Source: Diadema setosum
Lineage: Eukaryota > Echinodermata > Echinoidea > Diadematoida > Diadematidae
Direction: 5' to 3'
NCBI RefSeq assembly: GCF_964275005.1
Contig: NC_092686.1
Span: 46,002,333-46,066,332, forward strand
Length of the DNA stretch: 64,000 nt
The position numbers and the translations under genes were made by a program. Numbering within the stretch: position 1 is the stretch's first letter; each line of letters starts with the position of its first letter. Below the pieces are notes generated by a model that searched no databases, was not told the origin of the DNA, and saw nothing but the letters and a program-made list of their open reading frames with translations. Below, one piece after another: positions 43,637-56,056 of the stretch.

Positions 43637-43705
43637 TGAGCTCCTTTGTGGAGATAATACGAGCTCCCTCGTGGAGACAATATGAGCTCCCTCGTGGAGA
43701 CTTGG
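43637..43705. repeat. GAGCTCC..GGAGAC short tandem repeat, right part
   Basis: Three more units continue the array at 43006-43063. Confidence 0.8.
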
Positions 43706-44775
43706 TATATATTTAATATTCTTGTTTATATCTCTATAAGATTTATAATGTTTGTTTTATGTTAAGTGCTGTCTGGGGCAAATTATTTGTATAGGGCCCC
43801 ATTCTCTCTCTCTCCTTTCGTTCTTTAAAACAACAACAACAAGCATACTTCCTCCCTGGCTGTCGGACAATCGGATCCGTGAGACCCCCTCGATCCCTTT
43901 TTGCTTGGAGCGAAATGTGATAATTATCACGCTATTGACACTATAGCACTAGCGAACAAAAATGTGTTTTGACCGGCATACTTGAGAGGCTTGATTTGCT
44001 TTGTTTTTCTTTCTTTTATCTTTTTAATGAACGATTACCAGTCTGAGTAATAGTTGCCGGCAGTGTCTTTATAAAAAAACAAAGAAGAAAGCCTGGACGT
44101 AAAACAGCTGTTCATAAGCCTACCATCGTACACAAATTTGCATCAAGGGTCTTCGTATGAAGACTACAGAGGGGACGGAGCTGGACACTAATCATTGAAG
44201 GTCTGTGGGCTCGCTTGGGTACCTGCATGCGGATGTGCGCAGTCATCGAGATTTGTCATTAGCGAACACGCAAGGAGGCGTGCCCGTCTCTGGTGATAGG
44301 TTGTAGGCCTATACGAGCAACTGACGAGAGTTCAGCCTGCAGCTGCGGGTCGTGACACCACAAACGATGGCACCATCGCTGCTCTGGGAGTGCATGAGAG
44401 ACCGGCATGTTGTTGACCTAGGATAAATCCACAACGCAGGAGCAAGCAAAGCTAGGCGTTGGTACCTTGACGAATGCGTTTGTACATACAGATACAAGGT
44501 TTCTGATTTTAGGAGTTCAACTGTGGCATGCTGCTGGGTTCTGTTTGCAAAGTTGGTCGGATTTCATGCCTGGTACTCCGTTGAAAAGTAAGAGAAAGGT
44601 TATATTATTTTGAATGAAGCTGATGTCGAATATTATTATTATAGAGAAACATGTTATGTCTATAAATTACATCGACTGCGGACTGCTTATAAGCAGTGAG
44701 GAGGGATGTGCAAGTAGGGTCTATCCAGGGAGGTGAGGTTTGTCTCACCTCCCTGGTCTATCCCACCTCTCTGGT
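43706..44775. other. No supported gene; CCCTCC hairpin at 44725-44756
   Basis: About 44100-44600 looks unique, with mixed composition and a donor-like AAAAGTAAGAG, but no coding signature. A 32 bp hairpin CCAGGGAGGTGAG..CTCACCTCCCTGG lies at 44725-44756. Confidence 0.4.
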
Positions 44776-45166
44776 TTAAAGGGTGTGCACAGTTCTGGTC
44801 GAGGTGAGGAGTTAGCTTTTAACGTTTTGTGAGATATTCAGAAACCACTCTATGAGATGTCAAAGAGTATGCAGTTCTAAGGGGTATCAAAAGTTTATTC
44901 GATGAAAATCGGTTTTGAAATGGCTGAGATATCCAAAAACAAGGTGAAACAAAGAGATCCTAATAAAGTTGTGGCATGTCGCCTTTTATTATTAGCACTT
45001 TTTTGGATATCTCAGCCATTTGAAAACCAATTTTCATCAAATAAACGTTGAATCCTTCTTAAAATTACATGCTCTTTCATATTTCATAAGAGGCTTTTCA
45101 CTATCTCACTTAGGAATGTTCAAAACATGAATCCCCACCTCAACCAGTACTGTACAGTCCCTTTAA
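44776..45166. mobile_element. TTTAAAGGG palindromic MITE, second copy, 391 bp
   Basis: It starts TTTAAAGGGTGTGCACAG and ends CTGTACAGTCCCTTTAA. GGATATCTCAGCCATTTGAA on the right mirrors TGAAATGGCTGAGATATCC on the left. Same family as 22602-22984. Confidence 0.8.
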
Positions 45167-45813
45167 AGTGATGTTACTTTGGGAGTGTGTAACAGTACTG
45201 ACTCTTGCCCAGTACGTTCACACATTAGCTTCCTTTACCCCCTTTTAGCTTCTGGTGATTGTGTCATCTTTCCACCACCCTGTTTTTGTTTGTTTGTTTG
45301 TTTTTTCGAGCCGTATCATCATTTCTATACGCCAGGGAGGAAGGTCGTCTCGCCTCCGTGCTGGCGCAACCAGTATTCAGCTGTAGGGCCTATGTATCTC
45401 TTTAATGCTGCAATAAGCAACTGTGCCCCCTATAGTAAAACAAAAACACAAACACAAACCACGTATAGAGGTACTAGGCTCGCCTAGTACATCCTTGGTT
45501 TAATACATGCTCTTACATTGTGTGGACCTAATGGCTCATTTCACAGTCCTATATACTCTATTAAAGACATGCATCTTTTCGTAGTGTTAGCAGGTGAAAA
45601 GAGCCGTTACATAATCAGAGAATCTGCATTTCAAGAATTGATCAGGGAAGCTGAATTTAAAAGTATAGTAAAATAGAAAGTATCTTTGTGCAATTTCATG
45701 TGAACTACATGTATGTGCATGAGCGTTTTTGTGACACCTGTTTGTGTGATTGAATGTGTGTGTGTGTGTGTGTGCGTGTGTGTGTGTGCTTGTGTTGCAT
45801 CTGTCCTATGTAA
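45167..45813. other. No gene; (TG)n at about 45756-45790
   Basis: Mixed sequence with a TG tract before the LINE-D fragment. No motifs are recognised. Confidence 0.45.
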
Positions 45814-46927
45814 ATGATGAATTTTGAATTGTTTGTGAAAACTCAGAGGGTGATGTGGGTAAAAAGACTTTTGTATGGAGAACGAAATATGAGTTGGAAA
45901 GTATACTTTGATCACAGTTTTAAAGCTGTAGGAGGTAAAATTTTATTTCTTTGCAATCATGAGACAAAAAAAAAAAACTTTCACTTAAGGCACCATCTTT
46001 TTATTTAGAAATGTTAGCTGCCTGGGAAGATTTATATAACTGTAGAAGTTTTGAAGAAGGGAAAATTAATCCAATTATATTTAATAATAAAGATTTTTTA
46101 TTGAGAGGGAAAATGACATTTAATGAAGATTTATATGAGCGGAATGTTTATCATTTAGAACAATTACTTGAGAAACAATCCATAAGACCAAATAATTATT
46201 TTCAAAATTTAGGTTTACAAAGTGAAAATATTGCTTATGTATGGAGTCTTTGCGAGTCCATTTTGAAAAGTGGGAAAAATTATATTTAATAATAAAGATT
46301 TTTTTATTGAGAGGGAAAATGACATTTAATGAAGATTTATATGAGCGGAATGTTTATCATTTAGATCAATTACTTGAGAAACAATCCATAAGACCAATTA
46401 GTTATTTTCAAAATTTAGGTTTACAAAGTGAAAATATTGCTTATGTATGGAGTCTTTGTGAGTCCATTTTGAAAAGTGGGAAATATGATGGAATTTTATG
46501 CAATTGGTATGAAGTAGATGTCAATGATTTTAATATACCTTTAAAGTTTTTTGGACAAATTACAGATTTAAAAAAGATACAATCCAGGAAGATTTATTCA
46601 TATTTCGTGTCTCTTTTAAAGCAGTCTTACTGTTTAGAAATTAGAGATGGACACCAAAAATTTGTTTTCGCTGATAAAAGTATGAGAGATATTTTTATAA
46701 GGCCCAGAAGTTCAACTCTATTTGGAGATTTAAGAGAATTTCAATATAAGTTATTACACGGGGCGATTTATACTAAGGAACAGCTCCTAAAATTTGGTTT
46801 TGTGGCTGATAATTTATGTTCCTTTTGTGGGAAAAGGATATGTCGAAAGGAAGAGAATGATATTGCCATTAGAAGAAATAAACCGGGTTTGCATTTGCTG
46901 AAATGGGAATGTTTAAATAATTTGTAA
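45814..46927 (+). pseudogene. LINE-D ORF2 C-terminal region, frameshifted and duplicated
   Basis: The first piece has MWVKRLLYGERNMSWKVYF and a VGGKILFLCN block, typical of the post-RT region of L1/Tx1-like ORF2. The frame changes in an A12 run (about 45966-45977). A ~205 bp block (about 46075-46276) is then repeated almost exactly at about 46280-46480, adding a second copy of GKMTFNEDLYERNVYHL. The last piece carries FGDLREFQYKLLHGAIYTKE and LCSFCGKR, a zf-RVT-like Cys motif near the C-terminus, and stops at 46927. No RT catalytic core remains. Confidence 0.75.
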
Positions 46928-48035
46928 AGATTAGCTTATTTATGCACTCGTACTTCTCCCCTTTGTGTGTGTTTGATCACTGACTTTTTTTTTCTTTAGA
47001 TATTTTTGAGTTCAGAGATAAGTATTGTGTATATAAAATATATATGCAGGTATGTGGATATGTATATTGTGTGTATATGTGTATGTGCATTCATGTATTG
47101 TGTGTATGCAGCATATATCCTAAGCATAATTAGTATAATTATTAATGTTCTGAATGCGAGCAGAAATAATTGTGTGTTGTGTTGAGTGAATGTGTGTGCA
47201 GGGGGGTGTGGATGTGTGTGTGTGTGTGTGTTAAGTGGATGTGTGTGCAGGGTGGGTGTGTGAATGGGTGGGTGGATGAGAGGTGGATGAGAGGGAGTGT
47301 GTCTGTCTCGGGTAAGGAGGTGGATGTGGTGTAGAGGATGGGGAGGTGGTTTAGATATGAGAGGGACGGTTTCTTTTTTTTTGGGGGGGTTAAAGTTTAA
47401 AGTTATGAGTAGTTGAGGGTTGGGTATGGTGGAAAGGTGGGAATGAGGGTGGTTTTTGTTGTTGTTGTTGTTATTGTTCTTTTAATATAATAAAAAATTC
47501 ATTTCCTGTTTTTCAGTGTTTGGCTAAATTGCTTACAATTGCATATGAATTTTTCTTGTTTGTTTTGTAGTTAAAAAGGAATGATCGGATAATTCATTCT
47601 ATTTTCTGTCTTCTGTTTGACTTCTGCCTTAAAATGAATTGAATGATTATTCTTGTTTTATGGATTATGGATTATGTCTCATAACTGTAGGAAAATTTAC
47701 ATGATATGTTACATATACATGAGATGTTATGCAGAATGTGTGTGTGTGTTTTTTTTTTTGTATTGTTATATTCTCAAAGGAAATGGAATTAATAAAAAGA
47801 TCACTGAAAACAAAAAAAAAAAAGTAAATATGTTACTATTATACTTCTTGTTAATATGTTTAAAACTTTAGTATGTTTTGTTTTATATGTTTATCCGGGA
47901 CCCCTTTTTACAAGCACTGCTTCTTTTGGGGTCCCAAACCATTCATTATTCTTAATGCTGTATCCTTTTGTAAAATGTCAAATGTTTAATGAATTGGTTA
48001 AATAAAACTTGAACTTGAACTTGAACTTGAACTTC
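45814..48035 (+). mobile_element. LINE-D: 5'-truncated LINE with (CTTGAA)n tail
   Basis: Coding remnants at 45814-46927 are followed by ~1.1 kb of AT/GT-rich 3' UTR and AATAAAACTTGAACTTGAAC at about 48000-48035. The coding part resembles the C-terminal region of L1/Tx1-like ORF2. The 5' truncation is typical of LINE insertion. Closely related in style to LINE-B but not the same family as far as can be judged. Confidence 0.7.
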
Positions 48036-48229
48036 TCCGCGACGGACGAACCGATATGTGTGTTTGCTCATGCCGAACTCTAACCTCGAATATTTCTTTA
48101 CTTTGCTGTCGACAATTCCCTCTTTGCTGCTGAAGTAATCATGACACCCAATAAACGGTATAGCCAGGTACGAATGAATAGAAAAAAAAAGGGGGGGGGG
48201 GCACTATCGGATTTACTTAGTGCATTCGT

Positions 48230-50640
48230 ATCTCCCACGGTAAGAACTTTTTGCATTTTGATGTTGTAAAAGGTGCAATTTGATGCACGTTTTTGCGCGT
48301 TTCATCGACGTGAAACAGTCCTACTTGTTTAAGATAGCAGTATATTTTGATGTAGATTATTATTGAACAATTTGCCTATAAAATGGTATAATTTAGATAC
48401 ACTTCTTGTATCAATTATTTTCACTAAATATCATGAACAAGACTGAACCCGAGCGAGCGGAGCGAGCGACGGGAGAGGGAAGGGTGTGGAAGGGGGGACT
48501 GTGGGAGGGGGGTGTCCCCCCTCCCACTGTAAGAACTTTTTGCATTTTGATGTTGCAAATGGTGCAATTTGATGCATGTCTTTGCGTGTTTTAACGAGTC
48601 GAAACAGTCCCACTTGTTTAAGGTTGCAGTATATTTTAGTGTAGATTATTATTGAACGATTTGCCTATAAAATGGTATAATTGAAATACACTTCTTGTAT
48701 TAATTATTTTCACTTAAAATCATGATCGAGACTGAACCCGAGCGAGCGGAGCGGGGGGGGGGGGGGGGGGGGGAGAGGGGGGGGGGGAGACGTGAAACAG
48801 TCCTACTTGTTTAAGATAGCAGTATATTTTGATGTAGATTATTATTGAACAATTTGCCTATAAAATGGTATAATTTAGATACACTTCTTGTATCAATTAT
48901 TTTCACTAAATATCATGAACAAGACTGAACCCGAGCGAGTGGAGCGAGCGACGGGAGAGGGGAGGGTGTGGGAGGGGGGACTGTGGGAGGGGGTGTCCCC
49001 CCCCCCCCCCCGGTGAGAACTTTTTGCATTTTGATGTTGCAAATGGTGCAATTTGATGCATGTTTTTGCGTGTTTTAACGAGTCGAAACAGTCCCACTTG
49101 TTTAAGGTTGCAGTATATTTTAGTGTAGATTATTATTGAACAATTTGCCTATAAAATGGTATAATTTAAATGCACTTCTTGTATTAATTATTTTCACTTA
49201 AAATCATGATCGAGACTGAACCCGAGCGAGCGGAGAGGGAGGGGGGGGGGGGAGGGTGTGGGAGACGTGAAACAGTCCTACTTGTTTAAGATAGCAGTAT
49301 ATTTTGATGTAGATTATTATTGAACAATATTTGCCTATAAAATGGTATAATTTAGATACACTTCTTGTATCAATTATTTTCACTAAATATCATGAACAAG
49401 ACTGAACCCGAGCGAGCGGAGCGAGCGACGGGAGAGGGGAGGGTGTGGGAGGGGGGACTGTGGGAGGGGGGTGTCCCCCCTCCCACGGTGAGAACTTTTT
49501 GCATTTTGATGTTGCAAATGGTGCAATTTGATGCATGTTTTTGCGTGTTTTAACGAGTCGAAACAGTCCCACTTGTTTAAGGTTGCAGTATATTTTAGTG
49601 TAGATTATTATTGAACAATTTGCCTATAAAATGGTATAATTTAAATGCACTTCTTGTATTAATTATTTTCACTTAAAATCATGATCGAGACTGAACCCGA
49701 GCGAGCGGAGAGGGAGGGGGGGGGGGGGAGGGTGTGGGAGACGTGAAACAGTCCTACTTGTTTAAGATAGCAGTATATTTTGATGTAGATTATTATTGAA
49801 CAATATTTGCCTATAAAATGGTATAATTTAGATACACTTCTTGTATCAATTATTTTCACTAAATATCATGAACAAGACTGAACCCGAGCGAGCGGAGCGA
49901 GCGACGGGAGAGGGAAGGGTGTGGGAGGGGGGACTGTGGGAGGGGGGTGTCCCCCCTCCCACGGTGAGAACTTTTTGCATTTTGATGTTGCAAATGGTGC
50001 AATTTGATGCATGTTTTTGCGTGTTTTAACGAGTCGAAACAGTCCCACTTGTTTAAGGTTGCAGTATATTTTAGTGTAGATTATTATTGAACGATTTGCT
50101 TATAAAATGGTATAATTTAAATACACTTCTTGTATTAATTATTTTCACTTAAAATCATGATCGAGACTGAACCCGAGCGAGCGGAGCGGGGGGAGAGAGG
50201 GTGTGGGAGACGTGAAACAGTCCTGCTTGTTTAAGATAGCAGTATATTTTGATGTAGATCATCATTGAACAATTTGCCTATAAAATGGTATAATTTAGAT
50301 ACACTTCTTGTATCAATTATTTTCATTAAATATCATGAACAAGACTGAACCCGAGCGAGCGGAGCGAGCGACGGGAGAGGGGAGGGTGTGGGAGGGGGGA
50401 CTGTGGGAGGGGGGTGTCCCCCCCCCTCCCACGGTGAGAACTTTTTGCATTTTGATGTTGCAAATGGTGCAATTTGATGCATGTTTTTGCGTGTTTTAAC
50501 GAGTCGAAACAGTCCCACTTGTTTAAGGTTGCAGTATTATTTTAGTGTAGATTATTATTGAACAATTTGCCTATAAAATAGTGTCATGTAAATAATCTTC
50601 TTGTATTAATTCTTACACTGAATATCATGAACGCTGTCTG
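48230..50640 (+). repeat. Higher-order tandem array, ~476 bp unit
   Basis: GACGTGAAACAGTCCTACTTG starts units at 48307, 48789, 49263, 49740 and 50209 (periods 482, 474, 477, 469). Each unit has two diverged ~235 bp halves, both with CCTATAAAATGGTATAATTT, TGAACCCGAGCGAGCGGA and a G-rich block; only one half has CCCTCCCACGGTGAGAAC. The ~60-codon ORFs on both strands recur with the unit and are not genes. Near identity implies recent amplification. Confidence 0.9.
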
Positions 50641-52064
50641 TAAAACAGAAAAAGCATGAAGACGAGGGTTTAGATAGGGGCATATCCCCTCCCACACGAA
50701 GGTGATTTTGCATTTTCAGACCTGAAATTCAGTGATCTGGTGCAAATTTTGGTGCAATACTTTTTCACCGAAGTGTTAAAATCACGGAATTTAGCTTTTA
50801 TTCCGAATGTGCATCATCTGTGTGTATGTACATGTACAAAGTCTAGTGAGGTAGAGCTTAGGGGAAGGGGGATTCCCCCTCCCGCTCGTAGAGCTTTTGC
50901 GTTTTTAGAATTGAAATAAAGCGATCTGGAGCACACTTTTTTGTGGAAAATTCGGAAATTGTCATTCCCAAAAATGTACTAAGTCTATAGTGGGTAACAA
51001 GCAATGGAAGGGTGGCAAGATACCTCTCCCATATTCAAGGGAGCCTTTTTTTTCAGTTATAAGCTTTTAGATCTGAAATTCAACAATCTGGCGCTCACTT
51101 TTGTTGGACTATCTGGAAATTTGTCAATCAGAAGAGAAGAGTAGCAAGTCTGTGGAAGGAGATTCTGTATTATTTTCTGATTGCAGTTAAACGTTTTGGT
51201 GCACACATTTTGTGTCATATTTGGAAAACTGTTTATGTTCAAAGTGTAGCCACAGTCTACTTCTATGCATGGTGGGGGGGGGGGGGAGGGGAGGGCGAGT
51301 GTTATCTCCACCCTTCCCGTACGATGGAGCTTTTGCCTTTTTAAGGTTGAAATTGAGATATCTCGTATAAACGCATATTTGATGAAATATTTGGGAAATC
51401 ATTACCAAAAAAAAAAAAAATGATGGGGGGGGGGGGACTGAGAGAGGAAAGGGTCGATTAAAAGGGGAAATTCCCCTTGTACATGAGGGAACTTTGAGTT
51501 TTCGGAATATAAGTGATAAGTCTTGTGCACTCAGAATTATTCATATTTTTTTTGTAAATCTAAAAAGTGTACTAAGCTAGGGAAAGATGCAGAGAGGGGG
51601 AGGATTTGGGAGGGGGATACCCCCTCCCAAGCAAGAGAGATTTTGCATATTTTGAATTGAAATTCAACGATCTGGTGCATACTTTGAGTGAAATATTCAA
51701 AAAATATGATCTCATTTGATGAAAGGTTGCAAAGGAGACCCGCTGCATGTGCATGCATACAGTATACACGCATTTTTTTTTCCGCCTCCCAAATCCCCGG
51801 TCCCAATCTTAGGGGGGGGGGGGAGATTTTGCATATTTTGAATTGAAATTCAACGATCTGGTGCACACTTTGAGTGAAATATTCAAAAAATATGATCTCA
51901 TTTGATGAAAGGTTGCAAAGGAGACCCGCTGCATGTGCATGCATACAGTATACACGCATTTTTTTTCCGCCTCCCAAATCCCCGGTCCCAATCTTAGGGG
52001 GGGGGGGGGGGGACCGCCCCCATCGCCTCCCCCCCCCCCCCTTCCCCCCGGCTACGCCAGTGCA
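50641..52064 (+). repeat. Diverged monomers related to the 476 bp array; hAT-like right end
   Basis: The word pattern CCCCTCCC..GAG..TTTTGCAT..TTGAAATTCAACGATCTGGTGCA recurs about every 150-200 bp (about 50690, 50876, 51030, 51310, 51475, 51622, 51825). The last two copies are almost identical over ~190 bp (51625-51815 against 51830-52005). The stretch ends CCCCGGCTACGCCAGTG (about 52047-52064), resembling a hAT-type terminus (CACTGGCGTAGCC on the other strand). I could not find its partner on the left. Confidence 0.7.
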
Positions 52065-52169
52065 CGGTCAGGCGTCAGTATATTGCTGAAATTCTGCAGA
52101 ACAACCATTACAGTGAGGTACTCTGCATATAGTACCTCCTTAGTTAAAATCATGACATAGAACATAATA

Positions 52170-52173
52170 GGCC

Positions 52174-52216
<43 letters not shown>
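52170..52216. repeat. (TA)n tract left of the 3.65 kb element
   Basis: TA dinucleotides run directly into CAGGGCTGCACACT. Confidence 0.9.
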
Positions 52217-52219
<3 letters not shown>

Positions 52220-55200
52220 GGCTGCACACTGGCGCCGGTCCGACGGTCAAAGACCGGTAAAAGTCACTGTCGGACCGGTAACTTTTCAGGAAATCCACAA
52301 GTTACCGGTCCGACATGACCAGTAAGAAAAAAGCATTGGTGGGGTCAGTAGAAAGAAAAAGAGCAGCCCCGATCAGGAAGAAACAGAAGGCAAGATATCG
52401 CACTGTTCAACAAGTTTTACGCAAGTTTTCGTTTATGTTTACCGGTGCAATTTGTACAGTAAACATATTAGTTTTGAGCACTAGCAGTCGACCAGTTATT
52501 CGCGCTCGCTTGCGCATGCCCACATTTGGCGCTGTTCACGCACTGCCATGCGATGCAATACATGCAAAGCATGTATAGAACAGTGTAACTGCTTTTCGTT
52601 TGCTTGCGATCGGCGGTCATGCCAGACAAGAAACATTGATAGAAGCGCACGCATTTCTGAGTCATTTTGCTCATGATTTTTTAACGCAAGATCAATCCGA
52701 TCCCGGCTTCGCGTGGCAGTTATGTTAGAACTAATTTACTTGTGTTGATTTTTAGAAAAAGTAAAAAGACATTCGATATTCAACGATACAGTAAATGGAT
52801 CTGATTGCGTTTATTTTCATTTTCCACAGTTATTTCACAGATGAATATTTTCATTCGTTCAGAATGGTCTCATAATGAAGATAGGCGCAAAAAGGATCAC
52901 GAAATCGGCCCTTCCGTGTACTTTTTAAGAACGCATGCACAAAATGTGAAGAGATAATACTAGGGAGAAAAAAATCATAAAATCATCGCAGTCCCGCTTA
53001 CATATTTGAGGTAGAAATCGTCCCAAAAAGGATCGTGAATTCGACCGGCCGCGTCGTATCTTTCAAAAGCTTATGTACGAAATGCGAAGAGATTATAGAG
53101 GAGAGAAAAAAAAATAAAGGACACATTTGGTGAGTACATCATAAAAGATTACAGCCGAATAACAATTCATGAAATCAACGCAATCCCGTTGAAATTTGAG
53201 GAAATAACGGGCGCAAAAAGGATCTTGAATTCAGTCCTGCATGCCGTGTTGGTTATCAAACACGCATGCACAAATGCGACAAGATTATCGGGAGAAAATA
53301 AAAAAACACATTTTTACCCTTCTGGTGCGTGCATTATAAGATTACATCTGAAGTAATTCATGAAATCGCCACAATCCCGCTGATATTTGAGGTAGAAATA
53401 GGCGCAAAAAGGATCGTGAATTCGGCCGTGACGTATACCTTTTAAGAACGCACGTACGAAATGGGAAAAGATTAGCGGGAGAAAAATAAAGGACACATTT
53501 TCACCCCTTTTGGCGTTTGCATGATATAGATTACAGCCGAATAGTAATTCATGAAAATTCGCAATCCCCTTGGAATTTGAGATAACAATAAAAGGCGCAA
53601 AAAGAATCTCAAATTCGGCCCTGCATGCAGTGTATAATTTTGAAAACGCATGCACAGATGCGAAGAAATTATCGGGAGAAAAATAAAGAACGCATTTTCA
53701 ACCCTTCTGGTGCATTTATCACAAAAGATTACAGACGAAATAATTAATGGCATATCGCAATCCCGCTGATGTTTGATGTAGAAATAGGCGCTAAAAGGAT
53801 CGTGAATTCGGCCGTGACGTAGATAGGCATGTACGCAATGCGAAGTGATTATTGGGTGAAAAATACAGGGCACATTTTCAACCCCGTTTGGCCCGTGCAT
53901 CATAAAGATTACAGCCGAATGATAATTGATAAAACCATCGCAATCCCGTTGAAGTTTGAGGAAACGATAGGCGCAAAAGAATCATGATTTTTGGCCGTGT
54001 CGTGTATCTTTTAAGAACGCATTTACGAAATGCGAAGAGTTTATCGGGGAAAAATAAAGGACACATTTTCAACCCCTTTTGGCGCGTGTATCATAAAAGA
54101 TTACATCCGAAGTCATACATGAAATCATCGCAATCCCGCTGATGTTTGAGGTAGAAATAGGCGCCAAAAGGATCGTGAATTCGGCCGTGTCGTATACCTT
54201 TAAAGAACGCATGTACGGAATGCGAAGAGATTATGGGGAGAAATATAAAGAACGCATTTTCAACCAGTATAGCTGGTGCGTGCATCACAAAAGATTACAT
54301 CCGAAGTAATTCATGAAATCGCCACAATTCGGCTGATATTATTTTGATGTAGAAATAGGCGCTAAAAGGATCTTGAATTCGGCCGTGTCGTATTCACATG
54401 TACCAAATGCGAAGAGATTATTGGGAGAAAAATACAGAACACATTTTCAACCATTTTTGGCCCGTGAATTACAGCCGAATGATAATTCATGAAATCATCG
54501 CAATCCCATTGAAGTTTGAGGAAACAATAGGCGCAAAAAGAATCTTGATTTTTGGCCGTGTCGTATCTTTTAAGAAAGTATTTACGAAATGCGAAGAGTT
54601 TATCGTGGAAAAATAAAGGACACATTTTCAACCCCTTTTGGCGCGTGTATCATAAAAGATTACAGCCGAAGTACTTCATAAAATCATCGCAATCCCGCTG
54701 ATATTTGAGGTAGAAATAGGCGCAAAAAGGATCGTGAGTTTGGCCGTGTCGTATACCTTTAAAGAACGCATGTACGGAATGCGAAGAGATTATGGGGAGA
54801 AAAATAAAGGACGCATTATCAACCATTCTAGCCGGTGCGAGCATCACAAAAAGTTACATCCGAAGTAATTCATGAAATCGCCACAATGCCGCTGATATTT
54901 GAGGTAGAAATAGGCGCAAAAAATATCATGAATTCGGCCGTGTGAAACATCTTTTAAGAACGCACTTATGAAATTCGAAAAGTTTATCGGGAAAAAATAA
55001 AGGACACATTTTCAACCCCTTTTGGCGCGTGCATCATAAAAGATTACAGCCGAAGTAATTTATGAAATCGTCACAATCCCGCTGATATTTGGGGTAGAAA
55101 TAGGCGCAAAACGCATCATGAATTCGGCCATGTGGTGCATCTTTTAAGAACGCACTTACGAAATTCGAAGAGTTTATTGGGAAAAAATAAAGGACGCATT

Positions 55201-55863
55201 TCAACCCCTTTTGGCGCGTGCATCAGAAAATATTACAACCGAAGTAATTCATGAAATTGTCACAAACCCGCTAATATTTGAGGTGGAAATGGGCGCAAAA
55301 AAGGATTGCGAATTCGGCCCTGCATGTCGTGTACCTTTCAAGAACGCATGCACAAATGTGAATAGATTATCGGGAGAAAAATAAAGAACCCCTTGTAGCG
55401 CGTGCATCAGAAAATATCACAGCTAAAATAATTCATTAAATCGTCGCAATCCAACTGACCACCAAGAGCAGGTTACGCAGCAAGTTCGTGCGCCGATGTT
55501 TCGAAAAAGTCACAAACGCATTTGACACAATCTTAATTTGTTTATTATCATTTTACACTGTAGTTCACAAACAAACATTCTATTTTTTCCTATCTTTTTT
55601 TAATTTCTTGTGCAATATATAATGCAAGTTTTCCAAAAAATATTAATCTCTGTAGAATGTACATGGGTGGGGGGGGGGGGGGGGGGGACGTCCATAAAAA
55701 AAAAACAAGAAAATGAGTTTGCATGTCATTGAATGTTTTTTCAGGTTGTCGTTGTTGACCGGTAAATTTTCTGTTCGGACCGGTAAAAAATGGTAAAACG
55801 GGGCATTTACCAGTCCGACAGAGACAGGTTGGACCGGCAGAAAAAATGGGTTAGTGTGCAGCC

Positions 55864-55866
<3 letters not shown>
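52217..55866. mobile_element. 3.65 kb hAT-like element carrying a ~190 bp minisatellite
   Basis: The left end is CAGGGCTGCACACTGGC and the right end is TTAGTGTGCAGCCCTG; TIRs match over the first 14 bp. Subterminal GGACCGGTAA / TTACCGGTC words occur several times at both ends. The interior (52880-55460) is a 190 bp tandem array with no transposase. It lies inside a (TA)n tract, so the target duplication cannot be resolved. The CAGGGC end resembles the hAT-like MITEs at 3435 and 10395. Confidence 0.8.
52880..55460 (+). repeat. ~190 bp minisatellite, about 14 units
   Basis: The landmark AGGCGCAAAAAGGATCGTGA recurs at about 52884, 53030, 53211, 53400, 53594, 53787, 53970, 54160, 54359, 54531, 54719, 54911, 55102 and 55291. 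Most intervals are 172-199 bp. Units also share GGAGAAAAATAAAGGACACA, TTTTCAACCCCTTTTGG and ATTACAGCCGAAGTAATTC. Units are 75-90% alike by eye, so the array is older than the 476 bp one. Minus-strand ORFs follow the repeat and are not genes. Confidence 0.9.
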
Positions 55867-55913
<47 letters not shown>

Positions 55914-55996
55914 TGTATACAATATATATATATATATATATATAAATATATACATGTGTAATATTATGTAGGCCTATATATATATATATATCTATC

Positions 55997-56048
<52 letters not shown>
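55867..56048. repeat. (TA)n tract right of the 3.65 kb element
   Basis: Long TA-rich tract, partly interrupted (ATTCTGTATACAATA, ATAGGCCTAT). Confidence 0.9.

Positions 56049-56056
<8 letters not shown>

Noticed and set aside
44100..44600. Possible untranslated first exon of a host gene
   Set aside because: Composition looks unique and a donor-like AAAAGTAAGAG is present, but there is no coding sequence or partner exon in the window.
48406..50518. Recurrent ~60-codon ORFs on both strands of the 476 bp array
   Set aside because: They are by-products of a G-rich tandem repeat; both strands are open at the same place.
53314..54847. Minus-strand ORFs of 64-143 codons with similar sequences
   Set aside because: They follow the 190 bp minisatellite period and break at random points; no start or domain conservation.
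52880..55460. Hammerhead ribozyme (retrozyme) in the 190 bp tandem repeats
   Set aside because: CTGATATTTGAGGTAGAAAT looks superficially like CTGATGA...GAAA, but position 9 is wrong and no stem II forms between the core halves. The 175 bp, 476 bp and 157 bp units lack the core too.
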